Both the position numbers and the translations under genes were made by a program. This document shows, in pieces, positions 52,478-62,985 of a DNA stretch of 64,000 nt. The notes under the pieces are model-generated. The model made no database searches. It was not told the DNA's origin and saw nothing but the letters and a program-made list of their open reading frames with translations. Positions within the stretch are counted from its first letter, which is position 1. Every line of letters begins with the position of its first letter. This DNA is from Bacteroidia bacterium (GTDB taxonomy: Bacteria > Bacteroidota > Bacteroidia > Cytophagales > Cyclobacteriaceae), in contig JAUIAO010000001.1 of assembly GCA_030425425.1 (NCBI GenBank), positions 124,001-188,000 on the forward strand, written 5' to 3'.

Positions 52478-55400
52478 ATGACTCCAATCATTGGATATTT
52501 GAGATTGCGCATCACACTAGATGCTAATAAATTTCCAGAATCAATTCTTATACAGGAATACAATCAGCATTTTCAGGATTTTTTTCATATTGGTAATGCT
52601 CTAAAGCAGGAACTTTTTGAATCATTACCAGAGGTTTTTGCGGATGATTCTGAAAGATGGGCCAATTTGTTTTTGCAGTGTGCTTATCACGGGCATAGCA
52701 AAGAAGAAATCATTAAAAGTGCTAATGGCATCTATCAGGCCATGATGTTTGCTCCGCTTCAGGGAGAAGTGATCGTGCAGTTTCAAGAATTATCCAAAAA
52801 GCAAACCGATGAGTCTTTATTCAAAGACATTTTGATTCAGATGTCTGATGCGGTTTTTGTGACGGATTTTAATGGCAATTTCAAGAAGATTTGTCCGAAT
52901 GTGGAGTTTTTGTTTGGGTTTACGGAGCGTGAAGTCCATGAGCTGGAAAATATCTCCAACCTTTTGGGTACAGAATACCGAGAACATCTATTCCTGGAGC
53001 AGGACGGCACAGATGAATTGATTAAAAACTTCAATCAGACGGTTATTGACAAAAATGGAAATGTCCATTACTTGCTTACCGACGTAAAGCGGGTTTATTT
53101 ACCAGAGCCCTCCCTCCTGTTTGTTTGTCGTGATTTCACAGACCAGCAGCATGAAATCAATGATAATAAAAAGAATTCTACATACCTCAAAACCATCATC
53201 AATACCATTCCAGATATGGTATGGTTGAAGGATACGGAAGGAAAATATTTGTTGTGTAATCATGAGTTTGAATTGTTTTTTGGGGCCAAAGAGCACGAGA
53301 TCATCGGCAAAAAAGACTCGGATTTTGTGGATCATGATCAGGCCGACCATTTTAGAAAGCACGATCTCAAGGTTATGAATTCGAAATCTTCCCTGATCAT
53401 TGAGGAAGAAGTGACGTACCATTCCGATCGTCAGAGAAGAATGTTGGAAACCACAAAAACACCTGTATATGGGCAGGAAGGACATGTTACTGGTGTGCTG
53501 GGCGTGGCGAGAGACATCACTCAGCGCAATAAAATAAGACAACAGCTATCCAGATCTTCAGAAAAACTCAATACACTGATCAACACCGTTCATGGTGTGA
53601 TCTGGGAATTTGACCTGGAAACCAGATCGGCCACATTCATATCCAAAAAAATCGTGGATATACTCGGCTTTCAGATGGATTACTGGCAGGAAAATTCACT
53701 TTTCGGGAGAGATCAAGTGGCTACAGATCAGGTGGATCATATATTCGAAAATATCATGGTCAAGATGTCCAGCTGGGAGCCTTTTAGTTTTGAATTACCA
53801 TTTTACCATCAGCAGGGACATATAGTTTGGATTCGTACTTACGTCAATTTCGTGGGAGAAAAACAAATGCCTGGCAGTATGATCATCGGGCTTAGTGTAG
53901 ATATCACTGAGCAAAAAAACAATATCAACCGGATTATTGCCTCTGAAAGAAAGTTCCAAAACTTGTTTAATGCTACTTCTGATGAGATTTATTTTGTTGA
54001 TACAAAAGGGGAAATAGTAGAATGCAATCATGGAGCCCTACAAAAAATGGGTTACACGGCAGAAGAATTGCAGGGTCAGTTTATCGGGGTTTTAGATCAT
54101 CAATTACAATCTGACAGCAACAGGTTTCAACAGATGGTCGAATCGTTCAAGCCTGGAAGTTCCAATATTTTTGAATCGATACACACCACCAAAAGTGGTG
54201 AAGACATCCCGGTGGAGGTAAATGTGACGGTAGTCTCTGAAGGCGAGGAAAGTATGTCTATTGCGATAGCCCGAGATATCAGCGACCGAAAAAGATCTGA
54301 GCAGAAATTCCAAACACTGTACAATTCCATCAGCGACCAGATTCATTATTCAGATGCAAATGGCAATTTGCTGGACATCAATGACTCCACCTGTCGGCAG
54401 CTAGGTTACACTCGTGAAGAATTGGTGGGACAGTTTCTGGGAAAAATCGATAAGAATTTTAAATCTCCGGAACAGATTAGAGAATTGGTCAAATTGATTG
54501 AAGAGGATCGGCCATTCATCATTGAATCAGAACAGGTAACCAAAGATGGCCGCACTATTCCTGTAGAAGTGAGTATCACACTGTCTAAGCATGAAGATGA
54601 GGATCGATTCATAGCGGTTTGCAGGGATATTTCTGAGCGGATCCAATCTGAAGAAAAAGTCAGGACGTTGTTTAACGCCATCAGTGATGAAATCCACTAT
54701 GCTGACGAGTGTGGTTGTTTTATAGATGTAAATGATGCTTCCTGTGAAAAACTGGGATATTCCAAAAAAGAGTTGGTGGGGTCTTTTCTGGGGAAAATAG
54801 ATCCGAATTTCCAATCCATGGCACAAGTATCTGAACTCACCCAGTCTTTTGAACTCGACAAGCCATACCTGCTGGAATCAGAACACCGAACCAAGGATGG
54901 CAGGACCTTCCCAGTGGAAGTCAATGTGGTGATGAGTTTAGTAGGTGGTAAAAAGAGGTTTATTGCAGTCTGTAGGGATATCAGCGAACGTAAAAAGGAC
55001 GAAGCTACCAGGCGGGCAATCATTGACCAATCCCCTATCGGCATTGCCCTGATAGATGAAAATCGCGTACCATATATGGTCAACGATTCGCTCTGCAAAA
55101 TTCTGGAATATAAGGAAAATGAGTTGGTCGGTCTATCCTCTGATCATCTGATGCACGAAGAAGATTTACACAAAGATAATGATCAACTAGGCTTACTCGT
55201 GCAAAATCACATTTCCAGCTATATCATTGTAAAACGGTTCATCACCAAAACGGGCAAAATTGTGCCGATGAGAGCCACTGTAACTAAGATTCAGGACCAG
55301 ACATCCGAAACAGGTTTTAGGGTGTTGGTAATGCTCGAAGACCTCACAGATATCAAGAAATCCAAAGAACTGCTAGAGGAGCAGCAAGCTCTGCTCAAAG

Positions 55401-57133
55401 AACAAAACGAATTCCTCAAAATGGCTCAAACTACCGCCAAGTTGGGACATTGGACTTTGAATCTTATTCATAATGAAATCAACGTCTCTGAAGAGGTTTT
55501 CAGGATTATGGGTGTAGAACCTGATTCGTTGATTAGTGATATCAGCACCTTCAATGCATTCGTGCACCCGGATGACCTGGAAATGGTCAGTTCGCAATTT
55601 GAAGAAAGTCTTACACAGTTGAAGTCTTTCCAGCTAGTTCACAGAATATTGACTAAATCTGGCGAACTGAAATATGTGGAAGAAAAAGCTGATTTCAAAT
55701 TAGATCATACGGGAAAACCAGTTTTGGCCATTGGTACCATTCAGGATATTACGCAAAGTCAGCTATATCAGGAGGAGTTGAAATTGAAAGATAGCAATCT
55801 GAATAAATTCTTTGAGAATGTTCATGTTGGAATTTCTAAGAAATCCATCGATAAGAAGTTTTTAGAAGTTAATCCTGAGTTTGAGCGATTTACCGGATAC
55901 ACCAATAAAGAATTACTGGAAATGACCTCACTGGATATCACTCCCATTGAGTATCTCGAAGACGAAGCATACTGGACAGAGATCCTGGAGAAAACCGGTA
56001 AAATGGGACCATACCAAAAGCACTATCGCACGAAAAGCGGAGATTTGGTGCCGGTATTATTGTATGGAGTGAAAACCAAGGATGCAAATAAACACGAATA
56101 CTATTGGTCTGTAGTGCAGGATATCAGCGAGAGTGAACAGTATAAAGCACTGCTGCAGCAAGACAATTTTAAGTTGAAGACTGCTCTAAACACTGGTAAG
56201 TTGTTTGCTTTCGAAATCAATCTCAAAACACATGAAGTAGCTACAATTAGAGACCACAATGAGATGAGCACCACTTCGGAAGGTTATTCATTGCTTGGTC
56301 TTTCCTCAATAGATGATTTTTTACAGAGAATTGCCACTCAACACAGGAAATATTGCCAAAAAGGATATGATCAGGTGCGAAAAAATGAATCCGAAAGTTT
56401 TGAGTGTGAGATGCAAGTTCTGGATGAATCTGTCTACAGATGGTACAGTGGTAAAATGATAGTGATAGAGAAAGATGAAAATGGAGATCCATCTATTGCA
56501 TTTATGACCTTGCGAGATATCGAAAAGGAGAAAAATGAAAAAACCAGACAGATCATTGGTCAGGAACAAGAGAGATTGAAAATCTCGCGTGATATCCATG
56601 ATTCAATTGGACAGATGCTGGTGGGTACCAGGATGATGCTGAAGACTACAGGTCTCAACACGCCTGAGCTCCAGGAGATTGACGAGCTGATGAATGACAT
56701 GATCAAAGAGAGCCGGTTGATCATCAATAATTTTGGAATAAGTGTTGCACAAAGCAAAGACCTGAAATCAACTTTTATCAGTTTGGCTGAAAAAATGGGT
56801 AGAATTTATCATGGAGAAATCATTATCAATTGGGCAGGAAAGGTAGAAATAGATGACATTACCCGGGCGACAAATATTTTCCGAATTTATCAGGAAGCGT
56901 TATCCAATGCCATCAAATATGCGAATACCCAAATCATCAGGGTGAATGTGAGAAACTATGAGTTTTTCTTCATGGATATCATTGACTATGGAGATGGGTA
57001 TGAAATATCGAAGAACAATGAAGGCTTTGGAACAGAAAACATGCATGTGCGTGCTAAAAATCTAAACAGCAAGTTGCACATTGAGTCTGAAGAAGGAAAA
57101 GGAACGGTGGTAAGTTTGAGACCAGTTTATTGA
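52478..57133 (+). CDS. ten-PAS hybrid-like sensor histidine kinase (HisKA_3 type), cytosolic
   Basis: 1551 residues without a transmembrane segment. After a helical N-terminus (1-110) come ten PAS-type segments starting near 113, 235, 362, 487, 607, 723, 842, 979, 1104 and 1224. Many are followed by PAC-like endings such as GVARDITQRN, SIAIARDISDRKRSEQKF and FIAVCRDISERIQSEEKV. The units at 487, 607 and 723 are near-identical in layout (IHYSDANGNLLDIND versus IHYADECGCFIDVND; EELVGQFLGKIDKNF versus KELVGSFLGKIDPNF), indicating recent tandem duplication. The dimerisation/phosphoacceptor motif is ISRDIHDSIGQMLVGTRMML with His1374, and the ATPase has YQEALSNAIKYAN and GFGTENMHVRA. It partners the divergent LuxR regulator and the receiver gene that overlaps its 3' end. 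Confidence 0.92.
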   Translation: MTPIIGYLRLRITLDANKFPESILIQEYNQHFQDFFHIGNALKQELFESLPEVFADDSERWANLFLQCAYHGHSKEEIIKSANGIYQAMMFAPLQGEVIVQFQELSKKQTDESLFKDILIQMSDAVFVTDFNGNFKKICPNVEFLFGFTEREVHELENISNLLGTEYREHLFLEQDGTDELIKNFNQTVIDKNGNVHYLLTDVKRVYLPEPSLLFVCRDFTDQQHEINDNKKNSTYLKTIINTIPDMVWLKDTEGKYLLCNHEFELFFGAKEHEIIGKKDSDFVDHDQADHFRKHDLKVMNSKSSLIIEEEVTYHSDRQRRMLETTKTPVYGQEGHVTGVLGVARDITQRNKIRQQLSRSSEKLNTLINTVHGVIWEFDLETRSATFISKKIVDILGFQMDYWQENSLFGRDQVATDQVDHIFENIMVKMSSWEPFSFELPFYHQQGHIVWIRTYVNFVGEKQMPGSMIIGLSVDITEQKNNINRIIASERKFQNLFNATSDEIYFVDTKGEIVECNHGALQKMGYTAEELQGQFIGVLDHQLQSDSNRFQQMVESFKPGSSNIFESIHTTKSGEDIPVEVNVTVVSEGEESMSIAIARDISDRKRSEQKFQTLYNSISDQIHYSDANGNLLDINDSTCRQLGYTREELVGQFLGKIDKNFKSPEQIRELVKLIEEDRPFIIESEQVTKDGRTIPVEVSITLSKHEDEDRFIAVCRDISERIQSEEKVRTLFNAISDEIHYADECGCFIDVNDASCEKLGYSKKELVGSFLGKIDPNFQSMAQVSELTQSFELDKPYLLESEHRTKDGRTFPVEVNVVMSLVGGKKRFIAVCRDISERKKDEATRRAIIDQSPIGIALIDENRVPYMVNDSLCKILEYKENELVGLSSDHLMHEEDLHKDNDQLGLLVQNHISSYIIVKRFITKTGKIVPMRATVTKIQDQTSETGFRVLVMLEDLTDIKKSKELLEEQQALLKEQNEFLKMAQTTAKLGHWTLNLIHNEINVSEEVFRIMGVEPDSLISDISTFNAFVHPDDLEMVSSQFEESLTQLKSFQLVHRILTKSGELKYVEEKADFKLDHTGKPVLAIGTIQDITQSQLYQEELKLKDSNLNKFFENVHVGISKKSIDKKFLEVNPEFERFTGYTNKELLEMTSLDITPIEYLEDEAYWTEILEKTGKMGPYQKHYRTKSGDLVPVLLYGVKTKDANKHEYYWSVVQDISESEQYKALLQQDNFKLKTALNTGKLFAFEINLKTHEVATIRDHNEMSTTSEGYSLLGLSSIDDFLQRIATQHRKYCQKGYDQVRKNESESFECEMQVLDESVYRWYSGKMIVIEKDENGDPSIAFMTLRDIEKEKNEKTRQIIGQEQERLKISRDIHDSIGQMLVGTRMMLKTTGLNTPELQEIDELMNDMIKESRLIINNFGISVAQSKDLKSTFISLAEKMGRIYHGEIIINWAGKVEIDDITRATNIFRIYQEALSNAIKYANTQIIRVNVRNYEFFFMDIIDYGDGYEISKNNEGFGTENMHVRAKNLNSKLHIESEEGKGTVVSLRPVY

Positions 57134-57486
57134 GGCATCAACTCTTCGATGGTCTGCATCAATACCTTGATATCTCCATCCTTTACCACGTAAGTATCCA
57201 CTCCGGCTTTTTTCATTAAGCCGCGATGGATTTCATCTTCGAAGATGGTAAAGGCGATGATTTTCACTTCCTGATCAATGGAACGAATTCTCTCTACCAT
57301 TTCGTACCCTTCTAATATTGGCATGTGACAGTCTGTTATAATCAGGTCAAACTTGGATTGCTTAAAAGTCTTCAAGCCTTTTTCTCCATTCTGAGCTACC
57401 ACCACTTCTGCGTTGAAGTGGTTCTTCACATATTTGGAAACCATGTACGTAATCAACCGATTGTCATCGACTATCAATACCTTCAT
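57127..57486 (-). CDS. receiver-only response regulator
   Basis: 119 residues, a lone CheY-type receiver: MKVLIVDDNR (acidic pair), Asp52 in LIITDCHMPILEG, Thr in IIAFTIF, Lys in YVVKDGD. No output domain. It is clearly related to the receiver of the LuxR regulator at 51625. The 3' end overlaps the convergent histidine kinase gene by 7 bases. Probably a phosphate sink or a diverted output of the kinase. Confidence 0.9.
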   Translation of the reverse strand: MKVLIVDDNRLITYMVSKYVKNHFNAEVVVAQNGEKGLKTFKQSKFDLIITDCHMPILEGYEMVERIRSIDQEVKIIAFTIFEDEIHRGLMKKAGVDTYVVKDGDIKVLMQTIEELMPQ

Positions 57487-57583
57487 TCAATTTTTGCTTT
57501 TGGCAGATTCGCAAATGTAGGATCATTTGGAATTTTAGATTCGCTTTATAGAAGATTTTCCAGATTAATAATTGAAGTATTAT

Positions 57584-60172
57584 TTAATTCACTACAACGC
57601 GCCTAATGACCATCTCATCCTTTAATTGGATGATAACCAGGTAGAGTCCGGTATTTAACTGCGATGATTGAAGCTCCAAATGATGGTTACTAACCATTCT
57701 CTGTGGAATACTCATTGTTTTGCCCTGTTGATCAATGATTACCACTCTTTGGATTTCCTTTTTAGAAGCTATGTGAAGAACGTCATTTGTGGGTACAGGA
57801 TATACCTGTAAAAACTGGTGATTATCTACGGCAAGAGGTGCCAGCATATCAAAAAGGCTGGTCGCTTTCCAGTTTTCCGGAAGATCATTTTCATATTCAT
57901 CATCAATCAACTCAAGAAAACTCCCGGCTCCATCGGCACCTTCGGGCCATGGAGATTCATCTGTGAAAGTCACTTCATCCACCAGATTACCCCAGGGATT
58001 CAGAAGTTTGATAGATTGTCCTGAATTGGAGATTTTTCTGGAAAACTCATCAAAGGCATTCAAGCCAAAAACCTGATGAAAAGCGTTCTGATCATTGGCA
58101 ATGGTAAGAGAACCTTTAGCTTCAATCTCTGTTTGAATAGGGAATACATACCCTATTCCTAAGCCACCGAGGTAGAATCCAGTCAAATCTATTTCATTGT
58201 TCTCGAGGTTAGTCACAGTAATAAATTCCAATTCATCGTCATCATAACCATTGATTTCTGGAGAGTGGTAATTGATCTGAGTGATTTGAACATTGGGTAT
58301 CTCCTCTCCTTCACAGGTTTGCGCATTTGGCAGCCGATCATCTATCCAGCTCACTCTTCGGCTAAGCCAAGTTTTCATGTCAGAGATTTGATTGTCGTAG
58401 GTAGTGAACCTGGGCCACCTGTTTTGGTCTCTCTCTGCTCCTTCACTTATTATCGCCGCAATGCTGTCCAGCCGGGCATGGAGTTTTTCAATTGAGAATG
58501 GTTGACCAGATGCTCGCAGTTGGTTCCATCGCTTGCGCATATAGCAGCGAAAAACGCCATCATTGTAAAGATCCTGCCAAAATTTGGGTCCGATGTTTTC
58601 ATATTCAAACTGCCATATATTAGTGACGCTTCTATTAAACCCCCATTCAAACAGGTCGTTTCCATAAGTGAGGTTTAAATCCCAGATCGGCCCGGCACGT
58701 AACTTACCCTGTCGGTCTTTATGAAAATAGGTGCTGAATTGATAAGCGTCCACATTAGCAGCTAATTCATTTAAAAGCATGAAATCAATAAATGTGGGAA
58801 CGTCTATGAGTGAAGGATAACCCACGCCAGGATCTCTATCATTGGCGTCTGTCTCATAGCCTACTTTTCTAAAGTGATTTTCAATATACGCACGCTGCTG
58901 GTCAGAAATTTCATCCGGTTTAGGATCTTCTAATACAAAGGCCGTTTCCCAGCCATTGTGATTGGGCATAGTCCAGGCCGCATAGTCCTGCCCTTCCGTT
59001 TTATCTGCCTTGATTACATATCCTCCAGTAACAGCATCACTAGAGTTATCATCCACATCAAGTTTCTTCAGATTGATTCTACCATCGTCTATTTTGAGCT
59101 TTTCTTGCAGGACATAAAGTCCTATATAATCCCCATTCAGTACAACTTCACAATATCTGCCACGTGCTGCGTATTGGCCGATTGATCGTGATAAATCATA
59201 ACTAAAAAAGTCTCTGACGTAACTAGAATCAAACCCCAGACCATTCAAAATCCAATCATTTTCTTCCGGCATACCCAAAAGACTCACATTTACTTTGCCT
59301 TCATCATCATAGGTAGTCAGGGAATATTGCTTTTTTTCTAATGTGCTGGTAGAGGCTCCGCGCACTTCAATGGCAATCGGACCATCGAAATTCAACTTCT
59401 CAGAATTGCTGGCATCAGACAAATACTGACGCTCATTTTCAGGATCAAAAATCACTTGCATTGATCCTGAGATCTTTGGTTCATTGGGTATTTCCTGTCC
59501 ATTGTCAGTTTCAATGATCACAATTGGCAAATTCGACGACTCAAAATTGATAGGTTCAGCTGGAGGAATGAACCAATCTGGAACCGCCCTGTAAAGCGAT
59601 TCATTGGTATTTACACCAACAGATAACGTAGGAATGGATGTCATGTCAGAGGAATTGCTGGCACGATTATGAATTTCTACAGCCAGCAGGTTATTCCCAG
59701 CTTGCAATAGACTCTGATTAATTTCGAATCGTTCCGGCAACAAACCTCGATATAAATTCGCTTCATGATCCTGATCACTTGTCTGATCGAATGCTGGAGG
59801 ATTGCCCGAAACCAATGATCTGGCGATTTCCTGTCCGTTCAGATAGGCAATGAAACTATCGTCATAATCCATGTCCAAAAGCACATGTTCGATTGTCGAT
59901 AAATCAGAAATGGTGAAAACCGTACGCATATAAAGCGAGATTGTGGGGCTAATCTCTGTTTGATCATCTCCATCCCCATAGCCGATCCCAGATGCACCAA
60001 TAACCCAACTCTGATCATCAAATGCTAAATCTGTCCAACTCGATTCAGGCTGCGAAGTAGGAACCAGATAAGTCCATTGATCTCCGGGTAGTACTACACT
60101 TTCATAATGATCAATTTCTGCCTTTGCATGGAATACAAGCAGCAGTGAGTAAATAAATACAAAGTACTTCAT
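57584..60172 (-). CDS. secreted CotH kinase-like / lamin-tail protein with T9SS sorting domain
   Basis: About 862 residues from the ATG at 60172 (MKYFVFIYSLLLVFHAKAE signal peptide); a TTG nine codons upstream is in frame but would displace it. A jelly-roll domain (WTDLAFDDQSWVIGASGIGYG, LDMDYDDSFIAYLNG) is followed by a CotH domain (about 235-610): IAIEVRGASTSTLEKKQYSL, DWILNGLGFDSSYVRDFFSY, GLYVLQEKLKI and GPIWDLNLTYGN with the Asp of the kinase fold. Then a lamin-tail domain (about 635-760) and a Por sorting domain (LQVYPVPTNDVLHIAS, ending GLYLVIIQLKDEMVIRRVVV). CotH domains can phosphorylate extracellular proteins; surface role in this organism inferred. Confidence 0.87.
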   Translation of the reverse strand: MKYFVFIYSLLLVFHAKAEIDHYESVVLPGDQWTYLVPTSQPESSWTDLAFDDQSWVIGASGIGYGDGDDQTEISPTISLYMRTVFTISDLSTIEHVLLDMDYDDSFIAYLNGQEIARSLVSGNPPAFDQTSDQDHEANLYRGLLPERFEINQSLLQAGNNLLAVEIHNRASNSSDMTSIPTLSVGVNTNESLYRAVPDWFIPPAEPINFESSNLPIVIIETDNGQEIPNEPKISGSMQVIFDPENERQYLSDASNSEKLNFDGPIAIEVRGASTSTLEKKQYSLTTYDDEGKVNVSLLGMPEENDWILNGLGFDSSYVRDFFSYDLSRSIGQYAARGRYCEVVLNGDYIGLYVLQEKLKIDDGRINLKKLDVDDNSSDAVTGGYVIKADKTEGQDYAAWTMPNHNGWETAFVLEDPKPDEISDQQRAYIENHFRKVGYETDANDRDPGVGYPSLIDVPTFIDFMLLNELAANVDAYQFSTYFHKDRQGKLRAGPIWDLNLTYGNDLFEWGFNRSVTNIWQFEYENIGPKFWQDLYNDGVFRCYMRKRWNQLRASGQPFSIEKLHARLDSIAAIISEGAERDQNRWPRFTTYDNQISDMKTWLSRRVSWIDDRLPNAQTCEGEEIPNVQITQINYHSPEINGYDDDELEFITVTNLENNEIDLTGFYLGGLGIGYVFPIQTEIEAKGSLTIANDQNAFHQVFGLNAFDEFSRKISNSGQSIKLLNPWGNLVDEVTFTDESPWPEGADGAGSFLELIDDEYENDLPENWKATSLFDMLAPLAVDNHQFLQVYPVPTNDVLHIASKKEIQRVVIIDQQGKTMSIPQRMVSNHHLELQSSQLNTGLYLVIIQLKDEMVIRRVVVN

Positions 60173-60283
60173 TGATGGGTGTTGTGGGGTTGATTTCAAT
60201 CTTGCAATATAGTGTGTAAGGTCTATGCCACATACTTTATGACTACATCAATACTACGTCATACAAGCCAAATCAGAAATGTT

Positions 60284-61540
60284 TTACTCAGATAAGGGAT
60301 TGCTGAATGTGGATTTTTTGAAAATTACTGCCGTTACCAATCCCAACAGACTAAATCCAGCCAACACTCCAAAGAGTAATTGATGACCTGGCGCACCGGG
60401 GTTATTGTCGAGGATAACACCCATCAATGGTCCCATGAAAATATCTGGTGTGTAGCCTATGACTGACACCACACCTGCGGCACTTCCGGTAATCAATACA
60501 GGTAATCGCGCTTCCTGAAACAATGCATAATATACTCCTCGCAACCCATAAATGGCGGCACTGGTACTTGCAATAGTCAACACAATGATCAACCACCAGT
60601 CTGCAGAAAGCACACCTGAGCTCACCGTAACACTGCCCAGAATAATAATGCCAAAGCACCATGCGATGATTTTTGAATGCAGCATGCGATCTCCCAAATA
60701 GCCAGCTGCAATAGCAGCGATAGGACGCATCCAAAATGTAATGGTGGCCATGTGCGCTGCATCAACATCATTGTAGCCAAAAGTATCTTTGGCAAAAAGT
60801 GAAAAATCATCAGTGACTTTGTAGCCCACATACGCACAAAGCACAATCAATGCCTGCAACCAGACAGATCGGCGTTTGAGAGCATCTAAAATACCTTTAA
60901 TACTCAAGCGGTTCATATTGTCCTTTTCGAACCTTTCATCCTTGAGAAAAACCCAAATCAATATGGATCCAAAAGCAGTGATGAAAGTGAAAATTCCTAT
61001 GATTACCTGTACAGCATACTTCAATTGATCATAAGAAGCCAGCTCCGCCGAAACAGGCAGAAAAGCATCAAGAAGAAACACAGAAGAAGAAGCTATTATG
61101 GCTGCAATAAGACCTCTTCCTGCATCCACAGCGCCATAAGATTTGCCTTGAGCATATTTTCCACCATACTCGCGCTGTGCTTTAATATATGCAGGCCAAA
61201 AAAGTAGGATGGTCGTCATTCCCCAAAAGCCATATAATACAGGTAGTAGCTCCATAGATGGAATACTGATCAAGACCAATCCCCCAAGCGAAGTGAAGAT
61301 CATGGCAACAGGTAGCAATTGTCTAGGAGAAAAACGATCTGCTATAGGTCCTCCGAAGAAATAAGAAATCATGGCCACTATTCCATAAACTGAAAATGCC
61401 GAGCCTAGCTGAAAATTATTGATCTGGAAAACGGTAAGAAAAGTAGGGCGAAAGATCCTGAAAACCACAAAAGGTAATAGGAAGGTAAACTCTCCTATCA
61501 GCATGAGTGTAATGAGTGCCCAGACGCTTTTGACTTTCAT
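60284..61540 (-). CDS. major facilitator superfamily transporter
   Basis: 418 residues with about 12 hydrophobic helices. The first-half motif A-like loop reads GGPIADRFSPRQLLP, and the second half reads AAGYLGDRMLHSKI. The sequence resembles OPA/nitrate-type MFS proteins of Bacteroidota, but the substrate is not predictable. It lies alone on the minus strand between the CotH gene and the M23 gene. Confidence 0.85.
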   Translation of the reverse strand: MKVKSVWALITLMLIGEFTFLLPFVVFRIFRPTFLTVFQINNFQLGSAFSVYGIVAMISYFFGGPIADRFSPRQLLPVAMIFTSLGGLVLISIPSMELLPVLYGFWGMTTILLFWPAYIKAQREYGGKYAQGKSYGAVDAGRGLIAAIIASSSVFLLDAFLPVSAELASYDQLKYAVQVIIGIFTFITAFGSILIWVFLKDERFEKDNMNRLSIKGILDALKRRSVWLQALIVLCAYVGYKVTDDFSLFAKDTFGYNDVDAAHMATITFWMRPIAAIAAGYLGDRMLHSKIIAWCFGIIILGSVTVSSGVLSADWWLIIVLTIASTSAAIYGLRGVYYALFQEARLPVLITGSAAGVVSVIGYTPDIFMGPLMGVILDNNPGAPGHQLLFGVLAGFSLLGLVTAVIFKKSTFSNPLSE

Positions 61541-61591
61541 AGGTTGTGCAACTTACCTCCTTTTTAGCTTACTGTCAATTAATATATCCGC

Positions 61592-62869
61592 ATGCAAACA
61601 GGGTTGGGATTTGTGACGAAGAATTCTAAGTTTGCCAGCTTAATTCTTAAAGCTGTGTCGAAAACCTTTTGGTTCATTACTGTTGGATTACTTATTACAC
61701 TTGCTGGCTTGTGGTTATTTCAGAACTATTTCTATTCTGTAAAGGAAACGACCCCAATTACTATAGATGCCCCTCATATTTATGAATTAGAATCGGTGAT
61801 TGTTCCTGCCGCATCTGCTGATCAGGTCTGGACCAAGTCTTTTAAAGTAAAATACGGGGATTCCTTTCACAAAATCATGTCTCGTCTTAATCTCTCTGTA
61901 GACAAAATCAGAAAGCTCAATAATGAAATTTTGAATGTCTATGATCTGGACGATTTTGTTTACGGGTTGGATTACAAGGTTAATTACAACCATGATTTCA
62001 CCCCACAATCAATGGTATTTGAAATAGACCCTCTGCATCACCTTCAGGTCAATTTCATCACCGAGCATGCGCTGATCATTGAAAAGGAAACTATCCGAGA
62101 AGATTTGATGATTATAAGTCCCATCATGTCCTCCCTGGTCAATACTGTGACCATACATGGTGCTCCAGAAAAGCTTGCCGATCTGATACTAAGTGCTCTG
62201 GCGTGGAAAGTTGATTTTAGAAATTTGTTGAAAGCGGATAGTTTGAAAGTGATATATGAAGCTTTAATATATGACTCACAAGTAGTTGAAATAGAGAAAG
62301 TTAAATCTATTCACTTTAAGCACAATGAGCGGTGGTTTTACGCTTATGGGTATGATATTGGCAATGGGTGGGAGTATTTCAATGAATCAGGAAAAAACCT
62401 CAGTCATGCACCTCTTGTCTTTGACCGGATCACTTCATTGTATGCCCAGAAGAGGTTTCATCCGGTAAGAAGAAGGTGGAAAGCTCATTACGGTATGGAC
62501 TTTGAAGCAGAAGAAGGAACTCCTGTTGAATCAATTTTGGATGGAGTGATTACCCGGGTCAGGTATGATCGTGCCAATGGAAACAACGTGAAAATCAGAC
62601 ATTCTAAAACACTAACCACTCAGTATCTTCATTTTTCAAAAATAGCAATAAGTCTGGCGGTTGGTGATAGTGTGAAGCGCGGTGATGTGATCGGCTATGT
62701 TGGTTCTACAGGGTGGTCCAGTGGACCACATTTGTGTTTGCGTGTTTGGCACAATGGTTACCAAAAAGATCCGCTGCAATTTGATTTTCCAAGACGCGAC
62801 GATGTGCCGGAGGAATTAAAAGAAGCTTTCCAAAAGCAAGTCATCGACTATGATTCCTTGCTGAAATAG
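61592..62869 (+). CDS. M23 (LytM-type) peptidoglycan peptidase-like protein with HLC in place of HxH
   Basis: 425 residues. N-terminal membrane helix (about 27-46, FWFITVGLLITLAGLWLF), then a LysM-like/OapA-like segment (YGDSFHKIMSRLNLSVDKIRKLN). The M23 domain at about 290-400 has His299 and Asp303 in HYGMDFEAEEG, His347 in YLHFSKI, and a GPHLCLRVWHNG segment where the family usually has HLH: His380-Leu-Cys382, so the second His, a zinc ligand in LytM, is Cys here. The rest of the domain (IGYVGSTGWSSG) is normal. Probably cell-wall remodelling; zinc may be bound by the Cys, or activity may be altered. Confidence 0.87.
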   Translation: MQTGLGFVTKNSKFASLILKAVSKTFWFITVGLLITLAGLWLFQNYFYSVKETTPITIDAPHIYELESVIVPAASADQVWTKSFKVKYGDSFHKIMSRLNLSVDKIRKLNNEILNVYDLDDFVYGLDYKVNYNHDFTPQSMVFEIDPLHHLQVNFITEHALIIEKETIREDLMIISPIMSSLVNTVTIHGAPEKLADLILSALAWKVDFRNLLKADSLKVIYEALIYDSQVVEIEKVKSIHFKHNERWFYAYGYDIGNGWEYFNESGKNLSHAPLVFDRITSLYAQKRFHPVRRRWKAHYGMDFEAEEGTPVESILDGVITRVRYDRANGNNVKIRHSKTLTTQYLHFSKIAISLAVGDSVKRGDVIGYVGSTGWSSGPHLCLRVWHNGYQKDPLQFDFPRRDDVPEELKEAFQKQVIDYDSLLK

Positions 62870-62881
62870 ATCTTAAAAAGA

Positions 62882-62910
62882 AAACCCAAAACTGACTGAG
62901 TTTTGGGTTT
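62882..62910. terminator. hairpin terminator, weak T-tract
   Basis: AAACCCAAAAC (62882-62892) pairs perfectly with GTTTTGGGTTT (62900-62910), 7-base loop, directly behind the M23 gene and before the convergent DUF1684 gene. Both directions are possible. Confidence 0.7.
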
Positions 62911-62985
62911 CACAAAAGTTTTGATCTAACAGGTCTTTTATCCGGAAGATGTAATAGAAAATCAATTAGAACCCTTATTCCGGGT

